64,000 nt of DNA from assembly GCA_902801465.1 (NCBI GenBank), contig CADCIH010000012.1:1-64000 (forward strand), written 5' to 3'. Shown one piece after another: positions 23,685 to 31,869 of the stretch. The position numbers and the translations under genes were made by a program. Each line of letters starts with the position of its first letter. The stretch's first letter is position 1. This stretch comes from an uncultured Bacteroidia bacterium. Lineage in GTDB: Bacteria; Bacteroidota; Bacteroidia; Bacteroidales; F082. The notes under the pieces were generated by a model, which was given only the letters and a program-made list of their open reading frames with translations, searched no databases and was not told the origin of the DNA.

Positions 23685-24998
23685 CTAGGCGAGCAGTTCT
23701 CCTTCAATCGACAGCGCCGTCGCCGAAATCACCTTCACCGTCACGATTTGTCCGATCAAGCTCTCGTCCTGCGAAGCAAACCGAATCACAATCTTGCCCT
23801 CGGTGTGGCCGGTGAGGTAGCCGCTCTTGCGGTCGTAATCCTCAACGAGCATCTTCACGGTGGTGCCGACCAAAGCCTGATTATATATTAATGAGTGCTT
23901 CATTAATTCTTCGGTGAGGCGGTGATAACGCTGGCGTTTCACCTCTTTCGGCACGTCGTCTTCCCACTTTGAGGCCACGGCGCCTTCGCGTACGCTATAC
24001 TGGGCGATGTAAGCCATGTTGTACTTGAACTCCTCCATGGCCTTGCGGGTGTTCTCGAACTCCTCCTCGCTCTCGTGGGTGAAGCCCACGATGATGTCTG
24101 TGAAGATGGTGGCGGTGGGCAACACACGTCGGATGGTCTGGATGATGTGGCGGTAACGCTCCAGGTTGTGGTGACGGTTCATGCGTTGCAGCATCACGTC
24201 GTCACCCGACTGTATCGGGATGTGGATCTGCTTGGCGAGGCAGTCATATTGGGCCATCACCTCGATGATCTCGTCTTCCATGTCGCGGGGATGCGGGGCG
24301 GTATAATAAACCCAGAACTCTTTTCCAGAGGCCTTGCCGTATTCACCGATGCGGCGCAACAGCTCGGCGAAATTAATCTCTTCACCTTTCTTGTCGAGAC
24401 CGTAAGAGTTGACATTCTGCCCCAACAAGGTGATGCTCTTATAGTCTTTCTCCACCAATTCTTTAACCTCAGCCAAAATCTCTTCCGATGGCCTCGATAC
24501 CTCTCTGCCTCGGGTATAAGGCACGGCGCAGTAGGTGCAGAAGTTGTTGCAGCCGTTCTGAATAGGGATGTAGGCTTCGAAGCTGGAGGCGCGCATCGGG
24601 TTGATCTCCCAGAAAGGCTCCATGTTAGCCGAGGGGTTCACCTCTTTCGTCGGAGTGACCACGCCGTATTGGCGAATCAACTCGGGCAGGTTGGGCAGCT
24701 CGTTCATGGTGAACACCAGGTCGAACAGCTTCAAGAAACGCACTCTGTCGGCGGGCAAGATGCAACCTGAGACAAAAGTGATGACGTTCTTGCGATTCTT
24801 CATGGCGTTCCATTTCTCGATACGCCCGTACACCTTGTCGATGCCTTTCTGTCGTACCGAGCAGGCTACGATGCCGAGGATGTTGGCTTCCTCTTCGTTG
24901 TCGGTGGGCTCATAGCCCATCTGTTGCAGCACAGTGCGCACACGCTCCGTGTCGCTGAGGTTCATCTGGCATCCGAAGGGGAGGAGAAAGTATTTCAT
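23685..24998 (-). CDS. miaB: tRNA-2-methylthio-N6-dimethylallyladenosine synthase
   Basis: A 437-residue radical-SAM methylthiotransferase from the ATG at 24998 (MKYFLLPFGCQMNLSDTERV). The N-terminal cluster cysteines lie in FGCQMN, VACSVRQ and VSGCI. The radical-SAM motif is CNNFCTYCAVPYTRGRE, and a TRAM domain closes the protein (TVKMLVEDYDRKSGYLTGHT). The MiaB subgroup is indicated by FGCQMNLSDTE. An in-frame extension upstream translates a short tandem repeat and is rejected. Confidence 0.92.
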   Translation of the reverse strand: MKYFLLPFGCQMNLSDTERVRTVLQQMGYEPTDNEEEANILGIVACSVRQKGIDKVYGRIEKWNAMKNRKNVITFVSGCILPADRVRFLKLFDLVFTMNELPNLPELIRQYGVVTPTKEVNPSANMEPFWEINPMRASSFEAYIPIQNGCNNFCTYCAVPYTRGREVSRPSEEILAEVKELVEKDYKSITLLGQNVNSYGLDKKGEEINFAELLRRIGEYGKASGKEFWVYYTAPHPRDMEDEIIEVMAQYDCLAKQIHIPIQSGDDVMLQRMNRHHNLERYRHIIQTIRRVLPTATIFTDIIVGFTHESEEEFENTRKAMEEFKYNMAYIAQYSVREGAVASKWEDDVPKEVKRQRYHRLTEELMKHSLIYNQALVGTTVKMLVEDYDRKSGYLTGHTEGKIVIRFASQDESLIGQIVTVKVISATALSIEGELLA

Positions 24999-25030
24999 AG
25001 TGGAAAGTTGAAAAGTGGAAAGTTGAAAGT
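24999..25030. repeat. Short tandem repeat before miaB
   Basis: Two copies of a GTGGAAAGTTGAAA-type unit lie directly before the miaB ATG, in the predicted 5' leader. Confidence 0.7.
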
Positions 25031-25037
25031 TATATCC

Positions 25038-25054
25038 GCACCCCATCGGGGTGC
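25038..25054 (-). promoter_or_regulatory. Hairpin in the miaB leader
   Basis: A perfect 7-bp inverted repeat GCACCCC/GGGGTGC with a three-base loop, flanked on both sides by TATATC. It lies between the miaB promoter and ATG. It may be a REP-like dispersed element or affect translation. Confidence 0.45.
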
Positions 25055-25075
25055 TATATCAGTAGGATTCGTGTG

Positions 25076-25083
25076 CAAAATTA
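25076..25083 (-). promoter_or_regulatory. Promoter -7 element of miaB
   Basis: Minus strand TAATTTTG, giving a ~70-nt leader that contains the hairpin and the tandem repeat. Confidence 0.5.
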
Positions 25084-25090
25084 GGAAATT

Positions 25091-26056
25091 TTATTCACCG
25101 TAAACCAATTCAATGATATCCTTGATGATTTCTTGGCCATTATCAACCATAGGGGCAACCTTGGTGCTGCTTCCTTTAAGCATTTGCTCTGCGGTTCCAA
25201 TGATCTCAGTGTCAAGACAATCCGAGGCAATCTGGACCTCTTTGATAATGGATTGTACCTCGTCTACTTTCAAAGCAATCTCCACGCCGCCCCAACTGAA
25301 ACGGGCTTTCTTGGTGGTCTTGAACTGTTCCCAACGACCGAATAGGAATTCGTGGGACGAGATTTTTTCAAAGATGGCTTGAACTTCGGGCTTTTTGATC
25401 GTTTCGTCGAAGTCCATCACCGAAGCCTTGTCTCCGTAAACCTTTTCAAAAGAAGCAATCAGCGGCTGTTTGATGTTCTCAGAAGTCAGTTCCGGGACAA
25501 GTTCGCTGAGGTTGACCACCCGCGAGGCGACGCTTTTCACGCCGTTTTTCAACAGCTTGGCCTTGTCCACGGTGAGGTAGCGTTGCATCATTGCAGCATC
25601 GGTTTTTATTAATATGGTGCCATGATGTAGGTTGTTGTTTTGTCCCTTGGCAAAGGCGTTGCCGGAGAATTTCCTGCCTTGGCAGATGAGGTCATTGCGC
25701 CCAGAGATCTCGGCCTCCAGCCCATAGTTGCGAAGCGCGTCCTGAATCACGGAGAGCTGTTTTTTTACATCGTATAGGCTTTTGTCGGCAACAAACGAAA
25801 AATTAATGTTGCCCAAATCGTGGTAGACCGCTCCACCACCCGTGCCACGGCGCATGAGGTGTCCTCCTTCATCAAGCAGTAGCTTGACGTTGCATTCCGA
25901 GTAGGGGTTTTGGTTGTAACCGATGACCACTGTTTGCTGGTTCTTCCAAAGGTACATGGTCACGCAATCTTCTTCCTGCTTGTCAGTGAGATATTGCTCC
26001 ACAGCCCTGTTGAGATAAGGGTTGAATTGGCTGCTGATGAGAATTTGTAGTTTCAT
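25091..26056 (-). CDS. lplA: Lipoate--protein ligase
   Basis: A 321-residue protein with the catalytic biotin/lipoate ligase domain: MYLWKNQQTVVIGYNQNPY, MRRGTGGGAVYHDLGNINFSF, GRKFSGNAFAKGQ and the KSVASRVVNLSEL segment. A C-terminal accessory domain starts near residue 240. It attaches lipoate to E2 and GcvH proteins using ATP. It has a promoter immediately upstream. Confidence 0.92.
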   Translation of the reverse strand: MKLQILISSQFNPYLNRAVEQYLTDKQEEDCVTMYLWKNQQTVVIGYNQNPYSECNVKLLLDEGGHLMRRGTGGGAVYHDLGNINFSFVADKSLYDVKKQLSVIQDALRNYGLEAEISGRNDLICQGRKFSGNAFAKGQNNNLHHGTILIKTDAAMMQRYLTVDKAKLLKNGVKSVASRVVNLSELVPELTSENIKQPLIASFEKVYGDKASVMDFDETIKKPEVQAIFEKISSHEFLFGRWEQFKTTKKARFSWGGVEIALKVDEVQSIIKEVQIASDCLDTEIIGTAEQMLKGSSTKVAPMVDNGQEIIKDIIELVYGE

Positions 26057-26060
26057 CTGG

Positions 26061-26068
26061 CAAAGATA
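26061..26068 (-). promoter_or_regulatory. Promoter -7 element of lplA, near-leaderless
   Basis: Minus strand TATCTTTG ends 4 bases before the ATG at 26056, so the transcript would have almost no leader. Confidence 0.45.
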
Positions 26069-26155
26069 TGAAAAGCTTGCTTATTTTTGTATTTTTGTGG
26101 CTTTATTGGGCTCGTGTTGGGAACCAAGTAATGCCTTTTGTCAAGGAGTAGCTTG

Positions 26156-26194
26156 AATAAAAAAAACCCTAACTCGTTGTGTATCAAGTTAGGG
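26156..26194 (-). terminator. Intrinsic terminator of tRNA-Glu
   Basis: An 8-bp stem CCCTAACT/AGTTAGGG (26187-26194 with 26167-26174) is followed on the minus strand by a run of T. It lies 12 bp downstream of the tRNA 3' end. Confidence 0.85.
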
Positions 26195-26205
26195 ATTCGC
26201 TTTAT

Positions 26206-26282
26206 TGGTAGTCTCTCCGGGATTTGAACCCGAGTTACCAGGATGAAAACCTGACGTCCTGACCAGACTAGACGAAGAGACC
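26206..26282 (-). tRNA. tRNA-Glu (UUC)
   Basis: A 77-nt cloverleaf with encoded CCA. The 7-bp acceptor stem is GGTCTCT/AGAGACT, the anticodon stem TCAGG/CCTGG has loop TTTTCAT (anticodon TTC), and the T arm contains GGGTTCAAATCCC. It has its own promoter and terminator. The tRNA overlaps a spurious open frame. Confidence 0.95.
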
Positions 26283-26306
26283 ACTTCGTGTCAAAATTTG
26301 ACGCTG

Positions 26307-26340
26307 CAAAATTACACAAAAAAATCTTTCGTACAACAAA
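26307..26340 (-). promoter_or_regulatory. Promoter of tRNA-Glu
   Basis: Minus strand TTTG (26337-26340), a 22-bp spacer and TAATTTTG (26307-26314), 24 bp upstream of the tRNA. Confidence 0.55.
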
Positions 26341-26355
26341 TTCCTCGAATTTTTT

Positions 26356-27192
26356 TTATTCGAAGGTGAAAGATATCTGGAACTGCTTGTTTTTGAATGC
26401 ATTAAGTGGCTGGGCGTAGTAGAAAACCTGGTCGTCGTTCATAGCGTTGAGCAAACCGAAAGCGAATTTGAACTCCACACCCGTCTTAAACCACTGGTTG
26501 TAGATGTCGAAGCCGGTGCCGAACTCAATAGCCACGTCGAAAGCCTTCGACTTCAGCCAGTTGAAGTCCTGCCCCTTCTTCTTGAAAGAGAAATACAACT
26601 TCGGACTACCGCCGGCAAACAGGTAGGCGGCCACGTTGTTGTAACGTTTTGACCTGTATTTCAGATGCATGGGGAACTCCAAACAGGTCAGATAGGGGTT
26701 GTGCGAACGTCGTGAGAACTCCTTCGAACCATCGGTCTGGTTGACTTTGATGGTGTACCGGTAGTTGATCTCGCTCAAACTGAAAGTGAAGGGCGACATG
26801 CGGAAAGTGAGGTTGTCGGTGATGCGCAACGCACCAATAACACCAATGGTAAACCCTGCCCGAGGGATGTTGTGAAAAGCCCAACCCATGGTGTCGCGTT
26901 CAACCTTGGTGATCTGATAACTCACAAAGTTCTCCTCCGAGATGGGAATGTTGGTGTTGGGATCACCAACGGCTGTGGGCAGGTCCTGGTAATTGGTGTA
27001 AATGATGTCCTGATAGTTCTCCTTCAACATGAGATTGTAGTCCATGAAGTTGGAGCCAAGCAGGATTCCGAAATGATAGGGAGCCTTGTCGTAGTTCTGG
27101 AGGTAGATGACCTTGCGCGCCTGGGCCTGGACTTCTGACACAAACGCCAGCGCAAGGATGAACAGCAGTGCTATTTTAATGGTTTTCTTCAC
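26356..27192 (-). CDS. porT: PorT/SprT-type outer-membrane beta-barrel protein (T9SS)
   Basis: A 278-residue protein. A signal peptide (KKTIKIALLFILALAF..., cleavage near VQAQA) leads into an outer-membrane beta-barrel ending in the aromatic strand FQISFTFE. Conserved PorT features include HFGILLGSNFMDY, LRITDNLTFRMSPFTFSL and CLEFPMHLKYRSKRYNN. PorT/SprT is required for type IX secretion in Bacteroidota, and T9SS cargo genes occur in this window. The GTG at 27192 is chosen because it directly precedes the signal peptide; the ATG-less upstream frame overlaps ubiE. Adjacent placement to ubiE is common in the phylum. Confidence 0.85.
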   Translation of the reverse strand: MKKTIKIALLFILALAFVSEVQAQARKVIYLQNYDKAPYHFGILLGSNFMDYNLMLKENYQDIIYTNYQDLPTAVGDPNTNIPISEENFVSYQITKVERDTMGWAFHNIPRAGFTIGVIGALRITDNLTFRMSPFTFSLSEINYRYTIKVNQTDGSKEFSRRSHNPYLTCLEFPMHLKYRSKRYNNVAAYLFAGGSPKLYFSFKKKGQDFNWLKSKAFDVAIEFGTGFDIYNQWFKTGVEFKFAFGLLNAMNDDQVFYYAQPLNAFKNKQFQISFTFE

Positions 27193-27232
27193 GATTGTCA
27201 ATTTAAAATCAAATAACGGATAAGGCAGTTTA

Positions 27233-27952
27233 TTATTGTGATGATCGGTCGTTTTTCGATGCGTAACCGTAATATAAGGTGGCAATGCCGCCGCTGAAAA
27301 CACAGGTTCGGATATCAACAAGACCAGCCCGCTCCATCATCGCAATAAACGCATCAGTAGTAGGGAAGGACTCGACCGATGAAGGCAGATAGCTGTAGGC
27401 ACTTTCATGCTTCGACACTTTTTTTCCTATCCTTGGAATCAGATAACGCGAATACCACCGGTAAGGTACCTTCACCAAGACGTTGGTGGGATGCGAGAAC
27501 TCCAAAATGGCCACCAAGCCATCCTTGCGACATACCCTCACCATCTCGCGGAGACCAGCCTCACGATCGGCAAAGTTGCGAACGCCGAAAGCTACCGTCA
27601 CCGCATCGAAACTGTCGTTGGAGAATGGTAAATCAACAGCGTCGGCATTCGTTAAACGGATTCGCCCCGATAAGCCGTATCGGTTTACTTTTTGTTTTCC
27701 GATATTTAACATTTCTGTTGATAAATCAACAGCTTCAATTTGGGCGTCTGGATAGTCTTTTGCCATCCTGATGGCGAGGTCGGCAGTGCCGGTGGCCACG
27801 TCGAGAATGTTAAGAGGATGATGCTTGGAAACCAGCCTTGAGGTCCTTCTTCGCCAAATCCGGTCGATGCCGAAAGATAGCCGATGGTTTAACCCATCGT
27901 AGCTTTCAGCAATGCCGTCGAACATCTCGGTGACGGAGGCTTGTTGGGTCAT
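27233..27952 (-). CDS. ubiE: Demethylmenaquinone methyltransferase
   Basis: A 239-residue class I SAM methyltransferase from the ATG at 27952. Motifs: MFDGIAESYDGLNHRLSFG, the SAM-binding ILDVATGTADLAIRMA, VTVAFGVRNFADRE and LVAILEFSHPTN. It makes menaquinone from demethylmenaquinone, the last step of the pathway. Its start overlaps the stop of the heptose kinase gene by 4 bp. Confidence 0.93.
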   Translation of the reverse strand: MTQQASVTEMFDGIAESYDGLNHRLSFGIDRIWRRRTSRLVSKHHPLNILDVATGTADLAIRMAKDYPDAQIEAVDLSTEMLNIGKQKVNRYGLSGRIRLTNADAVDLPFSNDSFDAVTVAFGVRNFADREAGLREMVRVCRKDGLVAILEFSHPTNVLVKVPYRWYSRYLIPRIGKKVSKHESAYSYLPSSVESFPTTDAFIAMMERAGLVDIRTCVFSGGIATLYYGYASKNDRSSQ

Positions 27953-28917
27953 GACTGAATGCGGTTGACCTCCTCGGAGAACTTTTTCATGTTGATGGGT
28001 ACCACACCGACCTCCTCGCACACCAGTCCTCCAGCGATGTTCGATAGGGTGGCGATGGCCTCAGCTGTGGCGTTTGTGGCCACGCACAAGGCGGCAACGC
28101 TTAAGACTGTGTCGCCGGCTCCCGATACATCGACGATGTTTCGTGGAAAAGCTGGAATATAATGGAAACTGCCGTCATGAAGCATCATCACGCCTTTGTC
28201 GGAGAGGGTGACCATCAAGTATCCGCAGTTGATCCGTTGTTGGAGCGTAAGCATGGCTTGTTGAAGCTCCTCCGGGGTCTCGGCAGTCACACCGAGACCC
28301 TCGCGGAGCTCTTTGGCATTGGGCTTGAAGAGTGTCACGCCTTGATAGGCGAGGAAGTTCCTCTTCTTTGGGTCGACGACCACTGGGACGGAATTCTCAT
28401 GGCATAAGTCGATGACTTCACGAATGAGCTGTTCCGTGAGCACTCCCTTGTTGTAGTCTTGAAGCACCACCACCTGGACATCGCCCTGCTTGACGGCGCG
28501 ACGGATGAGGAGGCTCAGGATGCTGTGCTCCATATCGGAAAGGTCGAAAATGTCCTCATCGTCAATGCGCAACAGCTGCCGGTCCCCATTGAGAATACGG
28601 TGCTTGACGGTGGTCTTCCGGACGTTGCTGCTCACAATGCCGGCAACTTCCAGGCCTTGCTCCTGCATCAACTTGATGAACCGCTGTCCCGAATCGTCGT
28701 TGCCGACAACGGAGCATACCAAAGGCTCGGCACCCAGTGCTTTTAGGTTGAGCGCCACGTTGGCGGCACCCCCCAACCGCTCAAAACGGCTGCACTGGCT
28801 GACGATAGGCACAGGTGCCTCAGGCGACATCCGTTCGACCACGCCTTTTGAATAGGCGTCGATCATCACATCGCCAATCACCAATGCCTTCAGCCCGTTA
28901 AAACGCTCCTCCACCAT
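27949..28917 (-). CDS. rfaE1: D-glycero-beta-D-manno-heptose-7-phosphate kinase (PfkB family)
   Basis: A 322-residue PfkB-family kinase from the ATG at 28917. Features: LVIGDVMIDAYSKGVVERMSPEAPVPI, the sugar-binding loop LGGAANVALNLKALGAE, and the ATP/catalytic motif DVSGAGDTVLSV. MSPEAPVP and AANVA are typical of the HldE N-terminal kinase. The cytidylyltransferase half of bifunctional HldE is absent, as often in Bacteroidota, so this is the stand-alone kinase for ADP-heptose (LPS core) synthesis. Confidence 0.9.
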   Translation of the reverse strand: MVEERFNGLKALVIGDVMIDAYSKGVVERMSPEAPVPIVSQCSRFERLGGAANVALNLKALGAEPLVCSVVGNDDSGQRFIKLMQEQGLEVAGIVSSNVRKTTVKHRILNGDRQLLRIDDEDIFDLSDMEHSILSLLIRRAVKQGDVQVVVLQDYNKGVLTEQLIREVIDLCHENSVPVVVDPKKRNFLAYQGVTLFKPNAKELREGLGVTAETPEELQQAMLTLQQRINCGYLMVTLSDKGVMMLHDGSFHYIPAFPRNIVDVSGAGDTVLSVAALCVATNATAEAIATLSNIAGGLVCEEVGVVPINMKKFSEEVNRIQS

Positions 28918-28918
28918 C

Positions 28919-28958
28919 AACTTTTATCTTTTATCTCTTAACTTTTATCTTTTATCTT
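28919..28958. repeat. Short tandem repeat at the aspartate aminotransferase 3' end
   Basis: Two ~20-bp copies of AACTTTTATCTTTTATCT lie between the heptose kinase start and the aspartate aminotransferase stop. The second runs into the last codons of the aminotransferase gene. Confidence 0.7.
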
Positions 28959-30160
28959 AACTTCCCCAGCGCCTCCTTGATCCTTCTCGCGGCTTCAACC
29001 AGCTTGTCCAGCGAAGTGGCATACGACAGACGGATGCAGTCGTCGTTGCCAAACGAGTTGCCAGCCACGCAAGCCACATGGGCGTTGTAAAGCAGCCACA
29101 TGCAGAGGTCGTCGCTGCCCTTGATGACGGTCTGTCCGTCGGTCTTGCCGTAGTACGACTTCACTTCGGGGAACACGTAGAAAGCACCGGCAGGGGTGTT
29201 GCATTCCACGCCAGGAATCTCGTTCATCAGCTTCACGAGGGTGTCGCGGCGCTGACGGAAAGCCTTCAGCATCTCCTGAATCTCAGTTGAGTTCTCGGGG
29301 CAGAGCTCCATGGCCTTGCAGGCTGCAGCCTGGGCGATGGTGCAGATACCCGAGGTGATCTGGCCTTGGATCTTGTTGGTGGCTTTCACGATGGCCTGGG
29401 GAGCGGCGATGTAGCCGATACGCCAGCCGGTCATGGCATAGCCTTTGGCCACACCGTTGACGATGACGAGACGGTCCTTCAAGAAGTCGAACTGTCCCAT
29501 GCTCTCGTGCTTGTGCTCGTATTGGATGAACTCGTAGATCTCATCGGAGATAACGATGATGTTGGGGTATTTTCTCAGAACCTCGGCGATGGCAGTGAGC
29601 TCGGCCTTGGTGAACACAGAGCCACTGGGGTTGCAAGGAGTATTGATGAGGAAAGCCTTGGTCTTGGGTGTGATGGCCTTCTCAAGTTGCTCGGCAGTGA
29701 TCTTGAAGTCGTGAGCCATGTCGCTCTTCACGATGACGGGAACGCCACCGCTCAGTTTGACCATCTCGGGGTAGGAGACCCAGAAAGGAGCGGGGATGAT
29801 GACCTCGTCGCCGTCGTTGAGGATAGCCAGAAGCACGTTGTTGATGGCTTGCTTGGCGCCATTGGAGACCAGGATGTCAGTGTCCTTGTAGTCCAGACCG
29901 TTGTCACGTTTCAGCTTGTTGGCGATGGCTTTGCGCAGGGCAGGAGTGCCGGGAACAGGCGGATAGTGGGTGTCGTTGCCGTTGATGGCATCGATGCCGG
30001 CCTGTTTGGCCATCTCAGGGGTGTTGAAATCGGGTTCGCCGATGCTCAGACTGATCACGTCAACGCCTTGAGCCTTCAGTTCGCGGCTTTTGTTGGTCAT
30101 GGCCAATGTTGCTGATTCGGCCATGTTCAGGACTCTGTTGGAGAGAATGATTTCGCTCAT
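28952..30160 (-). CDS. aspC: PLP-dependent aspartate aminotransferase (class I)
   Basis: A 402-residue fold-type I aminotransferase. Motifs: LSIGEPDFNTPEMAKQA, HYPPVPGTPALRKAIA, NTPCNPSGSVFTK, ISDEIYEFIQYEHKH and the PLP-lysine segment VNGVAKGYAMTGWRIGY, in which the second lysine-containing SK-type motif reads AKGYAMTGWR. The C-terminal arginine region is IRLSYATS. The likely reaction is aspartate plus 2-oxoglutarate to oxaloacetate plus glutamate; related class I substrates cannot be excluded. Confidence 0.9.
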   Translation of the reverse strand: MSEIILSNRVLNMAESATLAMTNKSRELKAQGVDVISLSIGEPDFNTPEMAKQAGIDAINGNDTHYPPVPGTPALRKAIANKLKRDNGLDYKDTDILVSNGAKQAINNVLLAILNDGDEVIIPAPFWVSYPEMVKLSGGVPVIVKSDMAHDFKITAEQLEKAITPKTKAFLINTPCNPSGSVFTKAELTAIAEVLRKYPNIIVISDEIYEFIQYEHKHESMGQFDFLKDRLVIVNGVAKGYAMTGWRIGYIAAPQAIVKATNKIQGQITSGICTIAQAAACKAMELCPENSTEIQEMLKAFRQRRDTLVKLMNEIPGVECNTPAGAFYVFPEVKSYYGKTDGQTVIKGSDDLCMWLLYNAHVACVAGNSFGNDDCIRLSYATSLDKLVEAARRIKEALGKLR

Positions 30161-30201
30161 GATTTTTTATTTAAAGTTTTATTGATCAAAAATTAAGTCT
30201 G

Positions 30202-30209
30202 CAAAGTTA
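30202..30209 (-). promoter_or_regulatory. Promoter -7 element for aspC
   Basis: Minus strand TAACTTTG, 41 bp upstream of the aspC ATG. Confidence 0.5.
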
Positions 30210-30215
30210 CGATAA

Positions 30216-30243
30216 TTCCGCATTCCGCATTCCGCATTCCGCA
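30216..30243. repeat. Heptanucleotide tandem repeat between divergent promoters
   Basis: Four perfect copies of TTCCGCA lie between the aspC and lpxD-operon promoters. They occupy the position where the -33 element of the rightward promoter should be. Confidence 0.85.
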
Positions 30244-30251
30244 TTTATTTG

Positions 30252-30259
30252 TACTTTTG
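30252..30259 (+). promoter_or_regulatory. Promoter -7 element for the lpxD operon
   Basis: TACTTTTG, 17 bp upstream of the ATG at 30277. The -33 region is filled by the TTCCGCA repeat. Confidence 0.5.
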
Positions 30260-30276
30260 CCCAAAATCTGACCAAC

Positions 30277-30735
30277 ATGGGCTACTTTTTCAACCGTAAA
30301 ATGAAGATGAAGGACCTGGAATACCGTCTGAAAGCCAGGACCGAGATGCGTGTCGCCACCACCAAGATGGTGGTTCCCCTTAAAATCCAAGCATGTGAGC
30401 GTCTCCTGCTCTTCCTGCAACGTTCGCAACTGCCCGTGCTGGTCAAGAGAGTCTTTTCACCCGGCATCACCAAAGAGGCTTTTCATATTGCCTTGCTTCA
30501 AAACATAGAAGATGAGTTTGAGCACAATATGGCACAGCAATTATACGTTAGTAACGAGGCTTGGGAGGCTGTGCAACGTGCCAAGGAGGAACTGGTGGGG
30601 CAGATCAATGCCACGTTCGACAAGACCGTCGATGGCACGGATGTTGTTATGGTGGCCCAGGCTTTGGTGGCAGTGCCCAACCCGTTTGTCGAACAGGCCG
30701 TCACCGTCTTGAAGAAAGAGTTTAACGAAATCTGA
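30277..30735 (+). CDS. Conserved hypothetical protein upstream of lpxD
   Basis: A 152-residue soluble protein, mainly helical by composition (KMKMKDLEYRLKARTEMRVATTKM, then LQNIEDEFEHNMAQQLYVS). There is no signal peptide, transmembrane helix or catalytic motif that I recognise. It is first in the operon and 9 bp upstream of lpxD; position alone suggests a link to envelope synthesis. Confidence 0.75.
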   Translation: MGYFFNRKMKMKDLEYRLKARTEMRVATTKMVVPLKIQACERLLLFLQRSQLPVLVKRVFSPGITKEAFHIALLQNIEDEFEHNMAQQLYVSNEAWEAVQRAKEELVGQINATFDKTVDGTDVVMVAQALVAVPNPFVEQAVTVLKKEFNEI

Positions 30736-30744
30736 TCCCTAACG

Positions 30745-31785
30745 ATGAAATTTTTAGCTTCACAAATCGCAGCCTTGCTCAACGGCACCGTAGAAGGCAA
30801 TCCCGACACCGAGGTTTGGAACGTGGCCAAAATAGAGGAAGGCGCAACTGGCATGTTGAGTTTCCTGGCCAACCCGAAATATACCCCCTATATCTATGAG
30901 ACCAAGTCGTCAGTGGTCATCGTCAACAAGGACTTCGTGGCCGAAAAGCCCATCGAAACCACCTTGATACGTGTCGATGACGCCTACGCCTCCTTTGCCA
31001 AGCTGCTGGCCTTCTACGACCAGGTGTCGCAGGACAAGAAAGGGGTTTCCTCACTGGCTTTCGTCTCATCTTCAGCCAAATGTGGCGAGGACCTGTATCT
31101 CGGTGAGTTTGCCTTCATCGGCGAGAATGTCACCATTGGCAACAACGTGAAAGTGTATCCCCAAGTGTATGTAGGCGACGGATGTGTCATCGGGGACAAT
31201 ACGATACTGTATCCAGGAGTGAGGCTTTACCGCAATACCGTGGTGGGCCGTCGTTGCATCATCCATGCAGGCGCCGTCATCGGTGCCGACGGCTTCGGAT
31301 TTGCTCCTCAGGAGGACGGCCATTACGAGAAGATTCCGCAGGTTGGCAACGTCATGATCGACGATGACGTGGAGATAGGCGCCAACACCACCATCGACCG
31401 CTCCACCATGGGCTCCACCCATATCCATAAGGGTGTGAAACTCGACAACCTGATCCATCTCGCTCATAACGTCGAAATCGGAGAAAACTCCGCCCTGGCA
31501 GCCCAAGTGGGCGTGAGCGGCTCCACCCATCTCGGCAAGAACTGCGTGGTCGGGGGACAGTCAGGCTTCGTCGGGCATCTGCATATCGCCAACGGGTCCA
31601 AGTTCGGAGGACAATGCGGCATCATGGGAAGCATCAAGGAAGAAAACCAGGAGTTCATGGGAACGCCCATACAGCCCTTGCGCCAATACCTAAAGACCAA
31701 CGCGCGTTTCCGTCATCTCGACGAGATGGCTCGTCAACTGGAAACCCTTGAAAAAGAACTGGCAGAATTGAAAAGCCGACTTTGA
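30745..31785 (+). CDS. lpxD: UDP-3-O-(3-hydroxyacyl)glucosamine N-acyltransferase
   Basis: A 346-residue left-handed beta-helix acyltransferase. The N-terminal uridine-binding domain ([16 protein letters not shown]) is followed by hexapeptide repeats (~100-290) with the catalytic His region [17 protein letters not shown], and a C-terminal helix ([18 protein letters not shown]). It adds the N-linked hydroxyacyl chain in the third step of lipid A synthesis. lpxC and lpxA follow. Confidence 0.96.
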   Translation: MKFLASQIAALLNGTVEGNPDTEVWNVAKIEEGATGMLSFLANPKYTPYIYETKSSVVIVNKDFVAEKPIETTLIRVDDAYASFAKLLAFYDQVSQDKKGVSSLAFVSSSAKCGEDLYLGEFAFIGENVTIGNNVKVYPQVYVGDGCVIGDNTILYPGVRLYRNTVVGRRCIIHAGAVIGADGFGFAPQEDGHYEKIPQVGNVMIDDDVEIGANTTIDRSTMGSTHIHKGVKLDNLIHLAHNVEIGENSALAAQVGVSGSTHLGKNCVVGGQSGFVGHLHIANGSKFGGQCGIMGSIKEENQEFMGTPIQPLRQYLKTNARFRHLDEMARQLETLEKELAELKSRL

Positions 31786-31797
31786 GACGTAATTTTT

Positions 31798-31827
31798 TTT
31801 GACATTATGAAATTTTCTCTATCTTTG
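31798..31827 (+). promoter_or_regulatory. Promoter of lpxC-lpxA
   Basis: TTTG (31798-31801), an 18-bp spacer and TATCTTTG (31820-31827), 42 bp before the lpxC ATG. This is one of the clearest consensus promoters in the window. Confidence 0.7.
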
Positions 31828-31869
31828 CTCGTTTTTTCTTGAGATATAATGTGAACTCAAGCTTGTTTT

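Noticed and set aside
26053-26319. 88-codon minus-strand open frame
   Set aside because: It runs through the whole tRNA-Glu gene and its terminator and starts with TTG; it is a shadow of the tRNA region.
29366-30115. 249-codon plus-strand frame opposite the aspartate aminotransferase
   Set aside because: Antisense shadow of a well-supported enzyme gene; composition rich in Val/Asp/Gly as expected from reversed codons.
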